From the NCBI RefSeq assembly GCF_001886715.1, contig NZ_CP018082.1:6138001-6202000 (forward strand): DNA of 64,000 nucleotides. The letters are read 5' to 3'. Positions 1-11,879 of the stretch are shown in pieces. A model generated the notes under the pieces. It was not told the origin of the DNA. It saw only the letters and a list, made by a program, of their open reading frames with translations, and ran no database searches. Positions within the stretch are counted from its first letter, which is position 1. Every line of letters starts with the position of its first letter. Made by a program: the position numbers and the translations under genes. This DNA comes from Nocardia mangyaensis (GTDB lineage: Bacteria; Actinomycetota; Actinomycetes; Mycobacteriales; Mycobacteriaceae).

Positions 1-168
1 GACGCACAGGGCGTCAACCGAACTGTTTGGCCGGGCTTCACATGGCAATACTGGCGGCGCACTCGCAAACTGGCGCCGGCGGATTTCGGATTTGTCGGCG
101 AGTTGGCCGGTACACAATACACCGCCGACCTCTCGAAGGCGCTCGAAAAGGGGAACCTTCCGAAATGA
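1..168 (+). CDS. C-terminal end of a flavin-dependent (Baeyer-Villiger type) monooxygenase, partial
   Basis: An open frame enters from the left edge and ends with TGA at 166-168, giving 55 residues. The segment NRTVWPGFTWQYWRRTRK resembles the tryptophan-rich tail of FAD/NADPH monooxygenases of the EthA/Baeyer-Villiger group, which insert oxygen next to ketones. The stop overlaps the start of the following SDR gene by four bases (ATGA), so the two are probably translated together. The catalytic part lies outside the window, so the family call rests only on the tail and is tentative. Confidence 0.55.
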   Translation, partial: DAQGVNRTVWPGFTWQYWRRTRKLAPADFGFVGELAGTQYTADLSKALEKGNLPK

Positions 169-1022
169 AATACTTCAGAGACCGGGTGATCTCGGTAACG
201 GGGGGCGGTTCGGGCATCGGCCGCGCCGTCGCAATTCGGCTGGCTGGCGACGGCGCACGGCTCGCGATCGCTGATATCGACGCGGAACGCGCACACGAGA
301 CCGCCGCTGTTTGCAATTCGCTTGGTGCAGAATGCCGACCCTATGAGCTCGATGTAGCCAATCGTCACGCATTCCAGGATTACCGGAACCGCGTCCTGGC
401 GGACTTCGGATCGATCAGCATGGTCGTCAATAACGCGGGCGTTGCGCTAGGCGCCGATGTAGTGGACATGGAATGGATCGACTTCGAATGGTTGATGGGC
501 ATCAATTTCTGGGGGGTGGTTAACGGAACAAAACTATTTCTTCCGGATCTGATTGATTCAGGTGACGGCCACGTTGTCAATGTTTCGAGCGTTTTCGGGC
601 TGATGGCCATACCCAGCCAGAGCGCGTACAACGCGTCCAAATTCGCTGTCCGAGGTTTCACCGAAGCGTTGCGTCAGGAGATGCGAATTAACCGCTTGCC
701 CGTAGGTGTAACCTGCGTTCATCCCGGTGGTGTCCGGACCAATATCGTGCGGGATGCTCGGGGTGTCGGCACAATAGGCGATCAAAAGAAGATTGTTGCC
801 GGATTCGATCGGATTGCTCTCACGACACCCGAAGGCGCTGCGGATTCAATCATTAAGGGCGTGCGTCGCAATAAGCCGCGCGTTCTCATCGGGCCCGATG
901 CCCTCGGCTTCGATTTTATTACGCGGGCGGTAGGGCCTAGGTACCAGGACCTCAACGCGCCTCTGGCCCGCCTCGGATTCGCGATAGGTCGCCGATACGG
1001 TCTGGTGAATTACAACATTTGA
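165..1022 (+). CDS. Short-chain dehydrogenase/reductase (SDR)
   Basis: A 285-residue classical SDR, a cytoplasmic NAD(P)(H)-dependent alcohol/ketone oxidoreductase. The Rossmann motif TGGGSGIG is near the N-terminus, NNAG follows about residue 89, and the catalytic Ser with YNASK is near residue 160. The ATG at 165 was chosen because it overlaps the stop of the monooxygenase gene and sits where the SDR fold begins; the longer frame upstream adds a low-complexity, non-SDR leader. Between a monooxygenase and a KshB-like reductase, it may oxidise or reduce a hydroxyl or ketone on a steroid or terpenoid. The substrate is not visible from the sequence. Confidence 0.88.
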   Translation: MKYFRDRVISVTGGGSGIGRAVAIRLAGDGARLAIADIDAERAHETAAVCNSLGAECRPYELDVANRHAFQDYRNRVLADFGSISMVVNNAGVALGADVVDMEWIDFEWLMGINFWGVVNGTKLFLPDLIDSGDGHVVNVSSVFGLMAIPSQSAYNASKFAVRGFTEALRQEMRINRLPVGVTCVHPGGVRTNIVRDARGVGTIGDQKKIVAGFDRIALTTPEGAADSIIKGVRRNKPRVLIGPDALGFDFITRAVGPRYQDLNAPLARLGFAIGRRYGLVNYNI

Positions 1023-1083
1023 TGCCGGACCGCCGGGCCATACGGACGTCCGAGAGTGACTGTCCAGCATCGAGGGAGATGGA

Positions 1084-2127
1084 ATGTTCTCGAAGAAAAA
1101 TATGCCATGTGAGCTCACTGTGTCCCGCGTGGTGCAGGAGACGCAGGATGCGGTCTCGATATGGTTTGAAGTCCCGGAGCATCAATGGGCAACATTCTCG
1201 TACACTCCGGGACAGTTCCTGACGTTGCGCATTCCTGGGAGTGGCGAGAGGGAACCTGCAGCCCGTTGCTACTCGCTGTCGAGTTCTCCGCACACCGAGG
1301 ACGAGCTGGCCGTAACAGTAAAACGCACAGCGGGTGGGTATGGATCCAACTGGCTGTGCGACAATATCGCCACTGGCACTATCGTGTCCGTGCTACCGCC
1401 TAGCGGACACTTCACGCCGCAGGATTTGAATTCGGATATGGTACTGCTAGCAGCTGGCAGTGGCATCACGCCGATCATCTCAATTATCAAGTCAGCCCTG
1501 CTCGAGGGTGATGGCCATCTTGTGCTTTTCTATGCGAACCAGGACGCAGAGAGCGTAATTTTTGGCGAAGACCTTCGCTATATGGCGAAACAGTTTCCGG
1601 AACGGCTCATTCTCATAGAGTGGCTGGAGAGCGAGCGAGGACTCCCGGACCGAAAAACTCTCTCAGAACTCTGCAGCGCATATAAGAATCGAATGTACTT
1701 CGTGTGCGGTCCAGCGGCTTTCATGGATCTAGTGGGCGACGTAGCGCATCATGTCGGTATCCAGCATGGCAATCTCCATCGAGAAATTTTCCAATCTCTT
1801 CGTTCCGATCCGTTCGACATCGAAATTGGCGTCAAGCAGTCGATGACCACGGAGCAGGCACGTCTCGTGGTCTACCTGGATGGTGACCGTGCCGAGCTTC
1901 AATGGCCCAAGGATCTTACGCTCGTCGAAGTCCTGCTGAATGAGGGCTTTTCGCCGCCGTACTCGTGCCGCGAAGGCGGATGCGGCGCGTGCGTATGCAA
2001 GGTTATGGATGGTGACATACAGATGAGAGTGAACGACGTACTCGACGAGGACGACATCGAGGAGGGCGACCGCCTGGCTTGCCAGTCTCTACCGATCACC
2101 GATACTGTCATGGTGACATTCGGCTAA
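1084..2127 (+). CDS. Ferredoxin-NAD(P)H reductase of Rieske oxygenase, KshB-like
   Basis: A 347-residue three-part electron-transfer protein: an FAD domain (RCYSLSS near residue 60), an NAD domain (GSGITPI) and a C-terminal plant-type [2Fe-2S] domain with CREGGCGACVC plus a distal Cys in LACQS. This order and the C-terminal sequence match KshB, the reductase of 3-ketosteroid 9-alpha-hydroxylase; HmpX/phenylacetate-type reductases share the architecture. It would pass NADH electrons to a Rieske oxygenase. No oxygenase (KshA) partner gene is in the window. A GAGGGAG ribosome site precedes the ATG. It lies 61 bases after the SDR gene and is probably in the same operon. Confidence 0.85.
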   Translation: MFSKKNMPCELTVSRVVQETQDAVSIWFEVPEHQWATFSYTPGQFLTLRIPGSGEREPAARCYSLSSSPHTEDELAVTVKRTAGGYGSNWLCDNIATGTIVSVLPPSGHFTPQDLNSDMVLLAAGSGITPIISIIKSALLEGDGHLVLFYANQDAESVIFGEDLRYMAKQFPERLILIEWLESERGLPDRKTLSELCSAYKNRMYFVCGPAAFMDLVGDVAHHVGIQHGNLHREIFQSLRSDPFDIEIGVKQSMTTEQARLVVYLDGDRAELQWPKDLTLVEVLLNEGFSPPYSCREGGCGACVCKVMDGDIQMRVNDVLDEDDIEEGDRLACQSLPITDTVMVTFG

Positions 2128-2164
2128 CCGTACACAACCGGCAGTGGCCGTCCGGCGGTGACAT

Positions 2165-2180
2165 CGCCAGAATCCTGGCG
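2165..2180. terminator. Short hairpin after the KshB-like gene
   Basis: CGCCAG-AATC-CTGGCG forms a 6-bp stem with a 4-base loop, 38 bases after the reductase stop and before the TetR gene. The T-run is weak (TT only), so it is a possible but modest terminator. Confidence 0.4.
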
Positions 2181-2244
2181 TTAAACGGGCTGCCGACCTC
2201 GTGTACTTGTCCATCCGTGTAGCCCGTAGCGTAGGATCGGCATC

Positions 2245-2979
2245 GTGGCAGGCGCGCGACGGAAGGTGTTGGAGGTCGGTAGCTCGGTGGTTCGGCGAGT
2301 TGACGCACGATCAAGCCGTTGGGAAGAGCATCGGGTCGTAGTGCGCGCGGAGCTGGTTGATGCCGCGTACCAAGCCTTCGCTAAATATGGCCCCGAGGCC
2401 AGCATGGACGATATCGCCCGGGAAGCAGGCGCAACAAAACCTAAGCTGTATCGCCACTTCAACGACAAACAGGGCCTCCGTGCCGCTGTGGTGGAGCGGG
2501 CGAAGGACCTTATGTGGACCAACATTCTCGATGCGGTCGACTTCGGATCCGAGCCGATCGGTAAAGTGATGAATCAGCTCGTCGAGCAATATACGCAATT
2601 GGTCGACGAGCACCGCAACGTTTTCAAATATCTCGTGCGGAGTCATTTTAGCGAGAGCTCATCAGAATCCGATCAGGCCCTGGAGGATGCACGCGAGCTC
2701 GCCGGTTTCATTGCTGGCCATTTCGCCGCCGTGTTGGAGAACGTTGGCGCGGACAGCACCGGCATAGATTTGGTCGTGCAGTCAATCATAGGGGCCAGCC
2801 TCTCCGCAACCGATTGGTGGATTAACTCGCAAGCCGACCCATCCGCGATGTCCCGCTCGGCCTTCCGGGATCATCTCAGCGCTATCATTTGGGGAATTAT
2901 CGATGCGTCGTCACGAGCCCGGGGAATCCGAATCGATCCGACTGCGACGCTGCACACCGAGAATATTGGACTGCTCTAG
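2245..2979 (+). CDS. TetR/AcrR family transcriptional regulator
   Basis: A 244-residue regulator with a GTG start. The TetR_N helix-turn-helix lies at about residues 33-80 (key segments AYQAFAKYGPEASMDDIARE and the recognition part TKPKLYRHF), followed by an all-helical ligand domain. The roughly 30 residues before the HTH are unusually long and basic, so a later start near residue 20 is possible. It follows the SDR-KshB genes in the same direction by 117 bases and may control that steroid or terpenoid cluster. The ligand is unknown. Confidence 0.85.
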   Translation: MAGARRKVLEVGSSVVRRVDARSSRWEEHRVVVRAELVDAAYQAFAKYGPEASMDDIAREAGATKPKLYRHFNDKQGLRAAVVERAKDLMWTNILDAVDFGSEPIGKVMNQLVEQYTQLVDEHRNVFKYLVRSHFSESSSESDQALEDARELAGFIAGHFAAVLENVGADSTGIDLVVQSIIGASLSATDWWINSQADPSAMSRSAFRDHLSAIIWGIIDASSRARGIRIDPTATLHTENIGLL

Positions 2980-3142
2980 GCGGATTTCGCAAGACAACGA
3001 AGTCTGATCAAAGGCCTACATTCCAGGCGTACCATCTCGGTCGCTTTGCTGTGGCTTGCCAGCCCAGCACGGCCGAGGAGCAGGTTCAGGACCGCGCTGG
3101 GGTGCGGGTATGCTGCAGATTAGAAAGGATTTCGGGCTATAG

Positions 3143-3313
3143 CTACTGTAGTTGCTGATGCGGGTTTTGGAAGTACTGCGCTGCAATGTATCCAGCCCCA
3201 TTGCTCACGTCATACCACCTCGCGTTGGCAATCATTCTATCATTTCCTTGATATTCAATTGCTTCAGTGCCAGTGGCTGATGCACCGGTGCTACATGTGA
3301 GTGCGATACGCAT
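3143..3313 (-). pseudogene. Fragment of a secreted SH3-like domain protein
   Basis: The last 56 codons of a minus-strand frame read like the C-terminus of small exported actinobacterial proteins with a bacterial SH3-like fold; NARWYDVSNGAGYIAAQYF is the telling part. No signal peptide or N-terminal half is found upstream, where the frame turns into Arg/Pro-rich noise. It is probably a truncated remnant. The rest of 2980-3590 shows no gene. Confidence 0.4.
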
Positions 3314-3590
3314 CCCCCGGCCGGGCACCGGCAAGGACGCCATCGGTCCCGCTCTGTAACCGGTCACCACCGGTGCACTCGGAGTCCGACGTCTCGAACC
3401 GGCGCGCTTGCTCGGCGGGTCGATCGGACAGCCTAGGCGCGGCGAAGGCCGGAGTGAGATGTGGTGGGTGGGTCTGACCGAGCGGCGTGCCAAGGTTATT
3501 CGGGTCGTCGATAATCGGCTCAGGGCCGTAGGGACGATCGGCTCGTTGGGAAGGCGCGGCAGTCTGGCGCAGTGACCGGGACGGTGGGCG

Positions 3591-4013
<423 letters not shown>

Positions 4014-4040
4014 TCGTGTGCTCCGATCCGAGGAAAGTGG

Positions 4041-4280
4041 TCAGGCGGTGGGGGTTGGGCAGGTCGTGTCGGTCAGACCGAGTCGGCGCATCACCAGGGT
4101 GGCCGGGCACCAGCCCGCCGCGCTGTAGAGCAGCAGGTTCGCCCCGACCAGGGCGGCCAGGATCAGCCACCACGAGGACAGGGTCACACTCAGCAATACG
4201 CTGAGCAGGACCAGGGTCCCGGCCAGTGCCGGGACGAGGCGGGTGATGGTCCATTCGTGCGGTCGCGGTGGCAATGCCAT
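4041..4280 (-). CDS. DUF2892 family small membrane protein
   Basis: A 79-residue protein with one or two hydrophobic helices (LVPALAGTLVLLSVLLSV and the WWLILAALVGANLLLYS part) followed by a Cys-containing GWCPAT segment, the pattern of the YgaP-type inner-membrane domain DUF2892. This domain is often joined to, or next to, rhodanese sulfur-transfer proteins. It lies between the CstR-like repressor (48 bases upstream) and DUF302 in one operon. Its role is unknown; membrane anchoring of sulfur chemistry is a guess from family context. Confidence 0.8.
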   Translation of the reverse strand: MALPPRPHEWTITRLVPALAGTLVLLSVLLSVTLSSWWLILAALVGANLLLYSAAGWCPATLVMRRLGLTDTTCPTPTA

Positions 4281-4328
4281 CGGCGGGAGTCCTTCCAGTG
4301 TGCGTACCCGACCCCGCGCTGTGCGGGG

Positions 4329-6841
<2,513 letters not shown>

Positions 6842-6855
6842 CCGACCCTCCTTTG

Positions 6856-6871
6856 ATACCCCCTGGGGTAT
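6856..6871. promoter_or_regulatory. G-tract palindrome, operator 2 (upstream of MMPL)
   Basis: ATACCCCCTGGGGTAT, 15 bases upstream of the MMPL start. It is the exact reverse complement of operator 3, 19 bases away, so the intergenic region carries a mirrored pair that could serve both divergent genes. Confidence 0.85.
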
Positions 6872-6890
6872 GTTGATGTCGAGTCCGACC

Positions 6891-6906
6891 ATACCCCAGG
6901 GGGTAT
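6891..6906. promoter_or_regulatory. G-tract palindrome, operator 3 (upstream of DUF2892 gene)
   Basis: ATACCCCAGGGGGTAT, 44 bases upstream of the plus-strand DUF2892 start. Same arms as operators 1 and 2. Confidence 0.85.
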
Positions 6907-6950
6907 AGTTGAGCGCAACCCCTGTTCCTGCGTCGAAGGAGTGCAGCGTT

Positions 6951-7178
6951 ATGGGCATCATCGAATTCATGCGAAGTACCGCCGGGCGCCTGGCCCGTAT
7001 GGCCGCCGGAATCGCGGTGATCGTGATCGGCTTGGCCGTGATCGGCGGGACCGCAGGAGTCATCGTGGCCGTGATCGGCCTGGTCCCGATCGCGGCGGGA
7101 GTCTTCCATTTCTGCCTGCTGGGCCCGCTGTTCGGGGTCGAACTGCAGGGGCGGCCACGCGCGTCCAGCAGTCACTGA
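6951..7178 (+). CDS. DUF2892 family small membrane protein (second copy)
   Basis: A 75-residue protein with two hydrophobic helices (GIAVIVIGLAVIGGTAGVI and VAVIGLVPIAAGVFHFC) ending in HFCLLGPLFG, the YgaP-type DUF2892 pattern. The ATG at 6951 follows GAAGGA; earlier in-frame starts run into operator 3. It is transcribed divergently from MMPL and is the first gene of a plus-strand group with the DsbA-like protein. Two DUF2892 paralogues in one regulon is notable. Confidence 0.8.
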   Translation: MGIIEFMRSTAGRLARMAAGIAVIVIGLAVIGGTAGVIVAVIGLVPIAAGVFHFCLLGPLFGVELQGRPRASSSH

Positions 7179-7272
7179 CGCCACCCCCTGACCGCATCCA
7201 CCCACCGGCGCGCCGGTCCCTATGGGTCCTGTCCCGAACCGGCGCGCCACCACTTCCCTAGGAGGGCCCTCG

Positions 7273-7893
7273 ATGGCCGACATCGACCTGTATCTCGATC
7301 CTGTTTGCCCGTTCGCGTGGGTGAGTTCGCGGTGGCTGCTCGCCGCCGCCCAGGACGGCCCGCACACCGCGCGGCTGCGGCAGATGAGCCTGGCCGTACT
7401 CAACGAGGGCCACGACGTCGACGCCGATCACCGGCCGATGATCGAGCGCTCGCGCCGCCTCGGGAGGGTCTTCGCCGCAGCCACCGCAACCGGCGGGCCC
7501 GAGGCGTTCGCGCGCCTCTACGACACCGCTGGGAACCGGCTGCACGTGCACGGGCAGGATCTCGGGCCCGCCGCGCTCGCGGAATCACTGTCCGCCGCCG
7601 GTCTGGACCCGGCACTGGCCCGGTACGCCGACGACACCGGTCTCGACAGCGCCGTCACCCGCTCACATCAGGCCAGCCAGGACGTCCTGGGTGGCAATGG
7701 CGGCAGCCCGATCATCGTGATCGACGGCCACGGTTTCCAGGGCCCGGTCCTGACCGAAGCCCCTGCCGCCGAACATGGTCCGGCCCTGCTCGAGGCGCTG
7801 GTCACCGCCGCGACCACCCCGGGATTCGCCGCCCTGCACCGCCCCTACCAAGGACCCCCGAAAATCGATACCACCCCCGAGGGGGCCCGCTGA
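7273..7893 (+). CDS. DsbA-family oxidoreductase, mycothiol-dependent nitroreductase-like
   Basis: A 206-residue thioredoxin-fold protein. The opening MADIDLYLDPVCPFAW and following SSRWL match the actinobacterial DsbA-like family around Rv2466c, a mycothiol-dependent reductase. The active site reads CPFA, so the second Cys of CxxC is absent and a one-thiol mechanism with mycothiol is likely. The cis-Pro side is seen in GGNGGSPIIVIDG. A perfect AGGAGG precedes the ATG at 7273. It lies 94 bases after DUF2892 and overlaps the next small gene by one base, suggesting an operon. It has no signal peptide and is probably cytoplasmic. Confidence 0.85.
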   Translation: MADIDLYLDPVCPFAWVSSRWLLAAAQDGPHTARLRQMSLAVLNEGHDVDADHRPMIERSRRLGRVFAAATATGGPEAFARLYDTAGNRLHVHGQDLGPAALAESLSAAGLDPALARYADDTGLDSAVTRSHQASQDVLGGNGGSPIIVIDGHGFQGPVLTEAPAAEHGPALLEALVTAATTPGFAALHRPYQGPPKIDTTPEGAR

Positions 7894-8054
7894 TGTGCTC
7901 ACCGGTGCGATGCCGCACCTGCGGTAAAACCACCTGGTCCGGCTGCGGTGCCCACATCGAGGCCGTCCGCGCCGGTGTCGCCCCCGAACACTGGTGCCCC
8001 GGACACCCCACCCAGGACACGACCCGACCCTGGCGGGCACTACGCAGGAAATGA
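7893..8054 (+). CDS. Small Cys-rich (zinc-ribbon-like) protein
   Basis: A 53-residue protein with Cys at positions 2, 7, 10, 18 and 35 plus a C-terminal HWCPGH, a pattern seen in a widespread family of tiny actinobacterial proteins (RCRTCGKTTWSGCGAH). The Cys pairs suggest metal binding. The start overlaps the stop of the DsbA-like gene (TGATG), so translation is probably coupled. Function unknown; co-occurrence with thiol genes fits a redox or metal role. Confidence 0.75.
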   Translation: MCSPVRCRTCGKTTWSGCGAHIEAVRAGVAPEHWCPGHPTQDTTRPWRALRRK

Positions 8055-8179
8055 CCGCCCTCCCCCTGGGCCGGACCGGGTGACCGCTCACACACCGGCA
8101 TGAGCATCGACGCCTGGCCGCGGTCGCCCAATAGCTGCTTCGACCGGGCTCGGTGACGCGACTCCGCAGGAAACCGCCG

Positions 8180-9061
8180 TCAGCGCATCCCCGGCAGAGG
8201 GACAGCAGTAGCCTGCACGGGCCTGCGGGGTTCGGCGGCCGCCGCTGTGGTGCGGGGGTGTCGGTACCACCACATGAACAAGGCGATGACCAGCACGAGT
8301 TCGGCGATTTCGCCGCCGTAGTACATCCATTGCGCTGCTTGTTCCATCTGCGCGGGCGGGTAGTGCGTGCCCGGGGGGAGCCGACCGGCCTCGGCGTAGA
8401 GGAGTTTGCCCAGGAACGCGTGGGCGGTGATGGCCGCCAGCACGGTCACCACGCGCAGTGTCAGCCCCGGCCGATGCGGTGCGGGGTCCGGCCCGGCGAT
8501 CGACCAGGTGAACAGATACCCGGCCGCGAGCATGTGCACCGCGATCAGCACGTGCAACCAGCCCCGCTGCATGCTCGCCGCGTACAACGGGGTCAGATAC
8601 AGCACATTCAGGCCACCGACGTTGAGGATCGCGGCAGTGATCGGGTGACCCAGCAACCGCAGCGCCCGGGTGTGCAGCACCGCGCCCACGCGCCGCCCCG
8701 CCCGTGGGGTGAGCGCGCCCAGCAACAACGTCACCGGCGCCGACATCACCAACGCCAGGGGCGCGTACATGCCGATGAGCAGGTGCTGCAGCATGTGCCC
8801 GCGCGCGTCGGCGTGCGCGAACGCGCTCACCGGCCCCGACAGCGCCACGATCACCAACACCAGCCCGGACACGAACCCGGCGAGCCGCCACCGGCTCCAC
8901 CCACGGTCGAAACGCCGGGAATACCGCCCCATCCCCACCAGATACAACCCCAGCAGCACCGCCGCGACCACCGGCACCACCCATCCCAGCCATCCCGCAC
9001 CGGCGTGGGTGGTGGTGTGCTCGAGGTGGTCGGTGTGGTGGGGGTGCTGTGTCAGCAGCAT
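8180..9061 (-). CDS. ctaG: Cytochrome c oxidase assembly protein, CtaG (caa3) family
   Basis: A 293-residue integral membrane protein with about seven hydrophobic helices. Diagnostic segments are GHMLQHLLIGMYAPLALV, the HPITAAILNVGGL stretch and the AVHMLAAGYLF helix, with conserved His residues typical of the Caa3_CtaG family that helps copper delivery to, or assembly of, heme-copper oxidases. The His/Thr-rich N-terminus (HPHHTDHLEH) could bind metal. It lies 9 bases after the DUF2243 gene in one operon and is divergent from ctaD nearby. Symbol given by family. Confidence 0.85.
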   Translation of the reverse strand: MLLTQHPHHTDHLEHTTTHAGAGWLGWVVPVVAAVLLGLYLVGMGRYSRRFDRGWSRWRLAGFVSGLVLVIVALSGPVSAFAHADARGHMLQHLLIGMYAPLALVMSAPVTLLLGALTPRAGRRVGAVLHTRALRLLGHPITAAILNVGGLNVLYLTPLYAASMQRGWLHVLIAVHMLAAGYLFTWSIAGPDPAPHRPGLTLRVVTVLAAITAHAFLGKLLYAEAGRLPPGTHYPPAQMEQAAQWMYYGGEIAELVLVIALFMWWYRHPRTTAAAAEPRRPVQATAVPLPGMR

Positions 9062-9070
9062 CGTCGCGCC

Positions 9071-9637
9071 CTATCGCGTGCTGTCGGGGACATCGAGGCC
9101 TTTCGAGCCCCCGAGATCGAGGCGGATCCCGCCATCGGGGCTGCGCAGGCTCCGGCGTAGCAGCACGCCTCCGACCAGCAGGCTGGCCACGATGCACACC
9201 CCGGCGCCGGCATCGTATTTCCACACCTCGTCGCCGTAGTGGATCTGATGCCAGTTCAGCAGTTTGTGAATGAGGACCTCGTCGACGAGCCCGATCACCC
9301 CCAGCGCCAGAAAGAATCCGGTGGCCTGCCACAACGGGCGCCATACTCCGCGACGGCGCAGATCGGCGTACAGGTAGCCCGAGGCGACCAAGGCCACCAC
9401 GCCCACGGCCTGGAACAACCCGTCACTGAGCATGGCCACCCCGGGAGTGGAGCGGTCGTAGAAATGATGCCAGTGCAGCAGCAAATGCAGAATGGTCTCA
9501 TCGACGATCGTGAATACCGCTGTCGCCAACAAGATTCCGGCCACCAGCGAGGTCCGGGCCCCCGGCACCGACCACCCGCTAGGGCGGTTCTCCGCTGCGG
9601 ATTCCCGGTCCGGCACCGTGTTCTCCGACGAACTCAT
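9071..9637 (-). CDS. DUF2243 family membrane protein
   Basis: A 188-residue protein with four hydrophobic helices and two copies of a His-containing motif (LHLLLHWHHFYD and IHKLLNWHQIHY), the hallmark of DUF2243. The paired HWHH/NWHQ motifs suggest metal or heme coordination in the membrane. The family travels with ctaG and oxidase subunit I genes, as it does here. The start at 9637 follows AAGGGG. Function unproven; a role in oxidase assembly or copper handling is inferred from neighbours. Confidence 0.85.
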   Translation of the reverse strand: MSSSENTVPDRESAAENRPSGWSVPGARTSLVAGILLATAVFTIVDETILHLLLHWHHFYDRSTPGVAMLSDGLFQAVGVVALVASGYLYADLRRRGVWRPLWQATGFFLALGVIGLVDEVLIHKLLNWHQIHYGDEVWKYDAGAGVCIVASLLVGGVLLRRSLRSPDGGIRLDLGGSKGLDVPDSTR

Positions 9638-9911
9638 CAACGCGCCCCTTTCCGTCTTGCCGTGCACGGACCCGACCCTGCCTCGTCCACCCGGCTTACC
9701 CGGCGAGCTGCCGGTCAATCACCGCGCGGCTCCCGCGACGACGACAGCGCACGGCTACCCACCGCGCAACCACCGGTCGAGGTCCTACTCGGAAACACCG
9801 GCGGCGCCGAGCCTTCCCCAGATTTCCGGTAAAGGAGCGCACCATCGTTTGAGCGCTCATCGAGCGGGTATCGCGGTTGGGGTTCGGTCCGGTCACGGGT
9901 GAGGAGTGCAG

Positions 9912-11672
9912 ATGGTGCAGGTCCCAGCTCAACAGGCTCCATCGGTCGAAGCCTCTCGCCCGTTCCCAGCCCGAGGCGGACCCAAGGGCTCAGCGGTGTG
10001 GAAGATCCTCACCACCACCGACCCCAAGCTGCTGGGGATCATGTACCTGGTCACCACCACAGCGTTCTTCCTCATCGGCGGGCTGATGGCGCTGCTGATG
10101 CGCGGCGAACTCGCCCGCCCGGGCATGCAGTTCCTGTCTCCCGAGCAGTACAACCAGCTGTTCACGATGCACGGCACGATCATGCTGCTGTTCTATGCGA
10201 CCCCGACGGTGTTCGGGTTCGCCAACGCGATCCTGCCCTTGCAGATCGGCGCCCCCGACGTGGCCTTCCCCCGCCTGAACGCCTTGAGCTACTGGCTGTT
10301 CCTGTTCGGCGCGACGATGGCGGTCTCGGGGTTCCTCACCCCCGGCGGGGCCGCCGATTTCGGATGGACCGCCTACCAGCCCCTGTCCGATATCGTGCAT
10401 TCCCCGGGCGTGGGCGCGGACCTGTGGGTAATGGGGCTGGTGGTCTCGGGATTGGGCACTATCCTCGGCGCGGTCAACATGGTTACCACCGTGGTATGCC
10501 TGCGCTGCCCGGGCATGACCATGTTCCGGATGCCGATCTTCACCTGGAACATACTGGTCACCAGCGTGCTGGTGCTTCTGGCGTTTCCCGTGCTCACCGC
10601 CGGGCTGCTCGGCATCGCCTTCGACCGCCACCTCGGCGGCCACATCTTCGACCCCGCCACCGGCGGGGCGATCCTGTGGCAGCACCTGTTCTGGTTCTTC
10701 GGACACCCCGAGGTCTACATCGTCGCGCTGCCGTTCTTCGGCGTCATCAGCGAAATCCTGCCCGTGTTCAGCCGCAAACCCATCTTCGGCTACACCACCC
10801 TGATCTACGCCACCCTCGGCATCGCCGGGCTGTCGATGGCGGTATGGGCCCACCACATGTACGCCACCGGCGCGGTCCTGCTGCCCTACTTCTCACTGAT
10901 GTCGTTTCTGATCGCGGTCCCGACCGGGGTCAAGTTCTTCAACTGGATCGGCACCATGTGGAAAGGCCAGCTCACCTTCGAAACCCCGATGGTGTGGGCG
11001 CTGGGCTTCATCGTCACGTTCCTGTTCGGCGGCCTGTCCGGGGTGATCCTGGCCAGCCCGCCGCTGGACTTTCACGTCCACGACAGCTACTTCGTCGTCG
11101 CACACTTCCACTACGTGCTCTTCGGCACCATCGTGTTCGCCACCTTCGCCGGCATCTACTTCTGGTTCCCCAAGATGACCGGCCGATTCCTCGACGAACG
11201 CCTCGGCAAACTCCACTTCTGGACCACCTTCATCGGCTTCCACGCCACCTTCCTGGTCCAGCACTGGCTCGGCAGCGAAGGCATGCCCCGCCGCTACGCC
11301 GACTACCTGCCCACCGACGGATTCACTACCTTCAACACCGTCTCCACCATCGGATCGTTCCTCCTCGGTGCGTCGATGACGACATTCGTATGGAACGTGT
11401 TCAAAAGCTACCGATACGGCGAGGTCGTGGCCGTCGACGACCCGTGGGGCCACGGCAACTCCCTGGAATGGGCCACCACCTGCCCACCACCACGACACAA
11501 CTTCTACGACATACCCCGCATCCGATCCGAACGACCCGCGTTCGAACTGCACTACCCCCACATGATCGACCGCATGCGCAGCGAAGCCCACATCGGCTGG
11601 GGCACCAAAACCGTCCACGCCGACACCGACGACACCGACGACACCACCAAATCAGCCGACGCTGCACCCTGA
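9912..11672 (+). CDS. ctaD: Cytochrome c oxidase subunit I (heme-copper oxidase)
   Basis: A 586-residue polytopic membrane protein, the catalytic subunit of aa3-type oxidase that reduces O2 to water and pumps protons. Visible ligands are the heme a His in MHGTIM, the CuB His and cross-linked Tyr in GHPEVY, the His pair in WAHHMY and the heme His pair in [13 protein letters not shown] carries the K-channel Lys. ATG 9912 follows GAGGAG at 5 bases; a GTG six bases earlier is possible. Subunits II and III are absent, so this is a stand-alone extra subunit I that would have to borrow housekeeping partners. The Asp/Thr-rich tail is extended. Confidence 0.95.
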   Translation: MVQVPAQQAPSVEASRPFPARGGPKGSAVWKILTTTDPKLLGIMYLVTTTAFFLIGGLMALLMRGELARPGMQFLSPEQYNQLFTMHGTIMLLFYATPTVFGFANAILPLQIGAPDVAFPRLNALSYWLFLFGATMAVSGFLTPGGAADFGWTAYQPLSDIVHSPGVGADLWVMGLVVSGLGTILGAVNMVTTVVCLRCPGMTMFRMPIFTWNILVTSVLVLLAFPVLTAGLLGIAFDRHLGGHIFDPATGGAILWQHLFWFFGHPEVYIVALPFFGVISEILPVFSRKPIFGYTTLIYATLGIAGLSMAVWAHHMYATGAVLLPYFSLMSFLIAVPTGVKFFNWIGTMWKGQLTFETPMVWALGFIVTFLFGGLSGVILASPPLDFHVHDSYFVVAHFHYVLFGTIVFATFAGIYFWFPKMTGRFLDERLGKLHFWTTFIGFHATFLVQHWLGSEGMPRRYADYLPTDGFTTFNTVSTIGSFLLGASMTTFVWNVFKSYRYGEVVAVDDPWGHGNSLEWATTCPPPRHNFYDIPRIRSERPAFELHYPHMIDRMRSEAHIGWGTKTVHADTDDTDDTTKSADAAP

Positions 11673-11879
11673 ACCACTCCCGACGCCACCCAGCTCGTAC
11701 GTCGATCTGCTACGGAAAGCCTGCTATCATGGGTCGGCCTCCGCATTCGGCCCAGAAGGCCAGCCATAGCACGGCGCGAATTACCAACGTCGGGGGCCAC
11801 GCCTCCTAATCAAGCAGCAGAAACCCAAACATAGCGATGTGGACTGACTCCGTATCTGTCCGCAGCCATAGAGCTCCTA
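11673..11879. other. Intergenic stretch between ctaD and the IS5 remnant
   Basis: About 200 bases without a supported gene or clear hairpin. The IS5-type end GAGCTCCTATCAAG begins near 11871, which marks the left border of the mobile-element block. Confidence 0.5.

Noticed and set aside
9899..11809. 636-residue plus-strand frame covering ctaD in another phase
   Set aside because: The overlapping 586-residue frame has every oxidase ligand motif; the longer one is an Arg/His/Pro-rich shadow.
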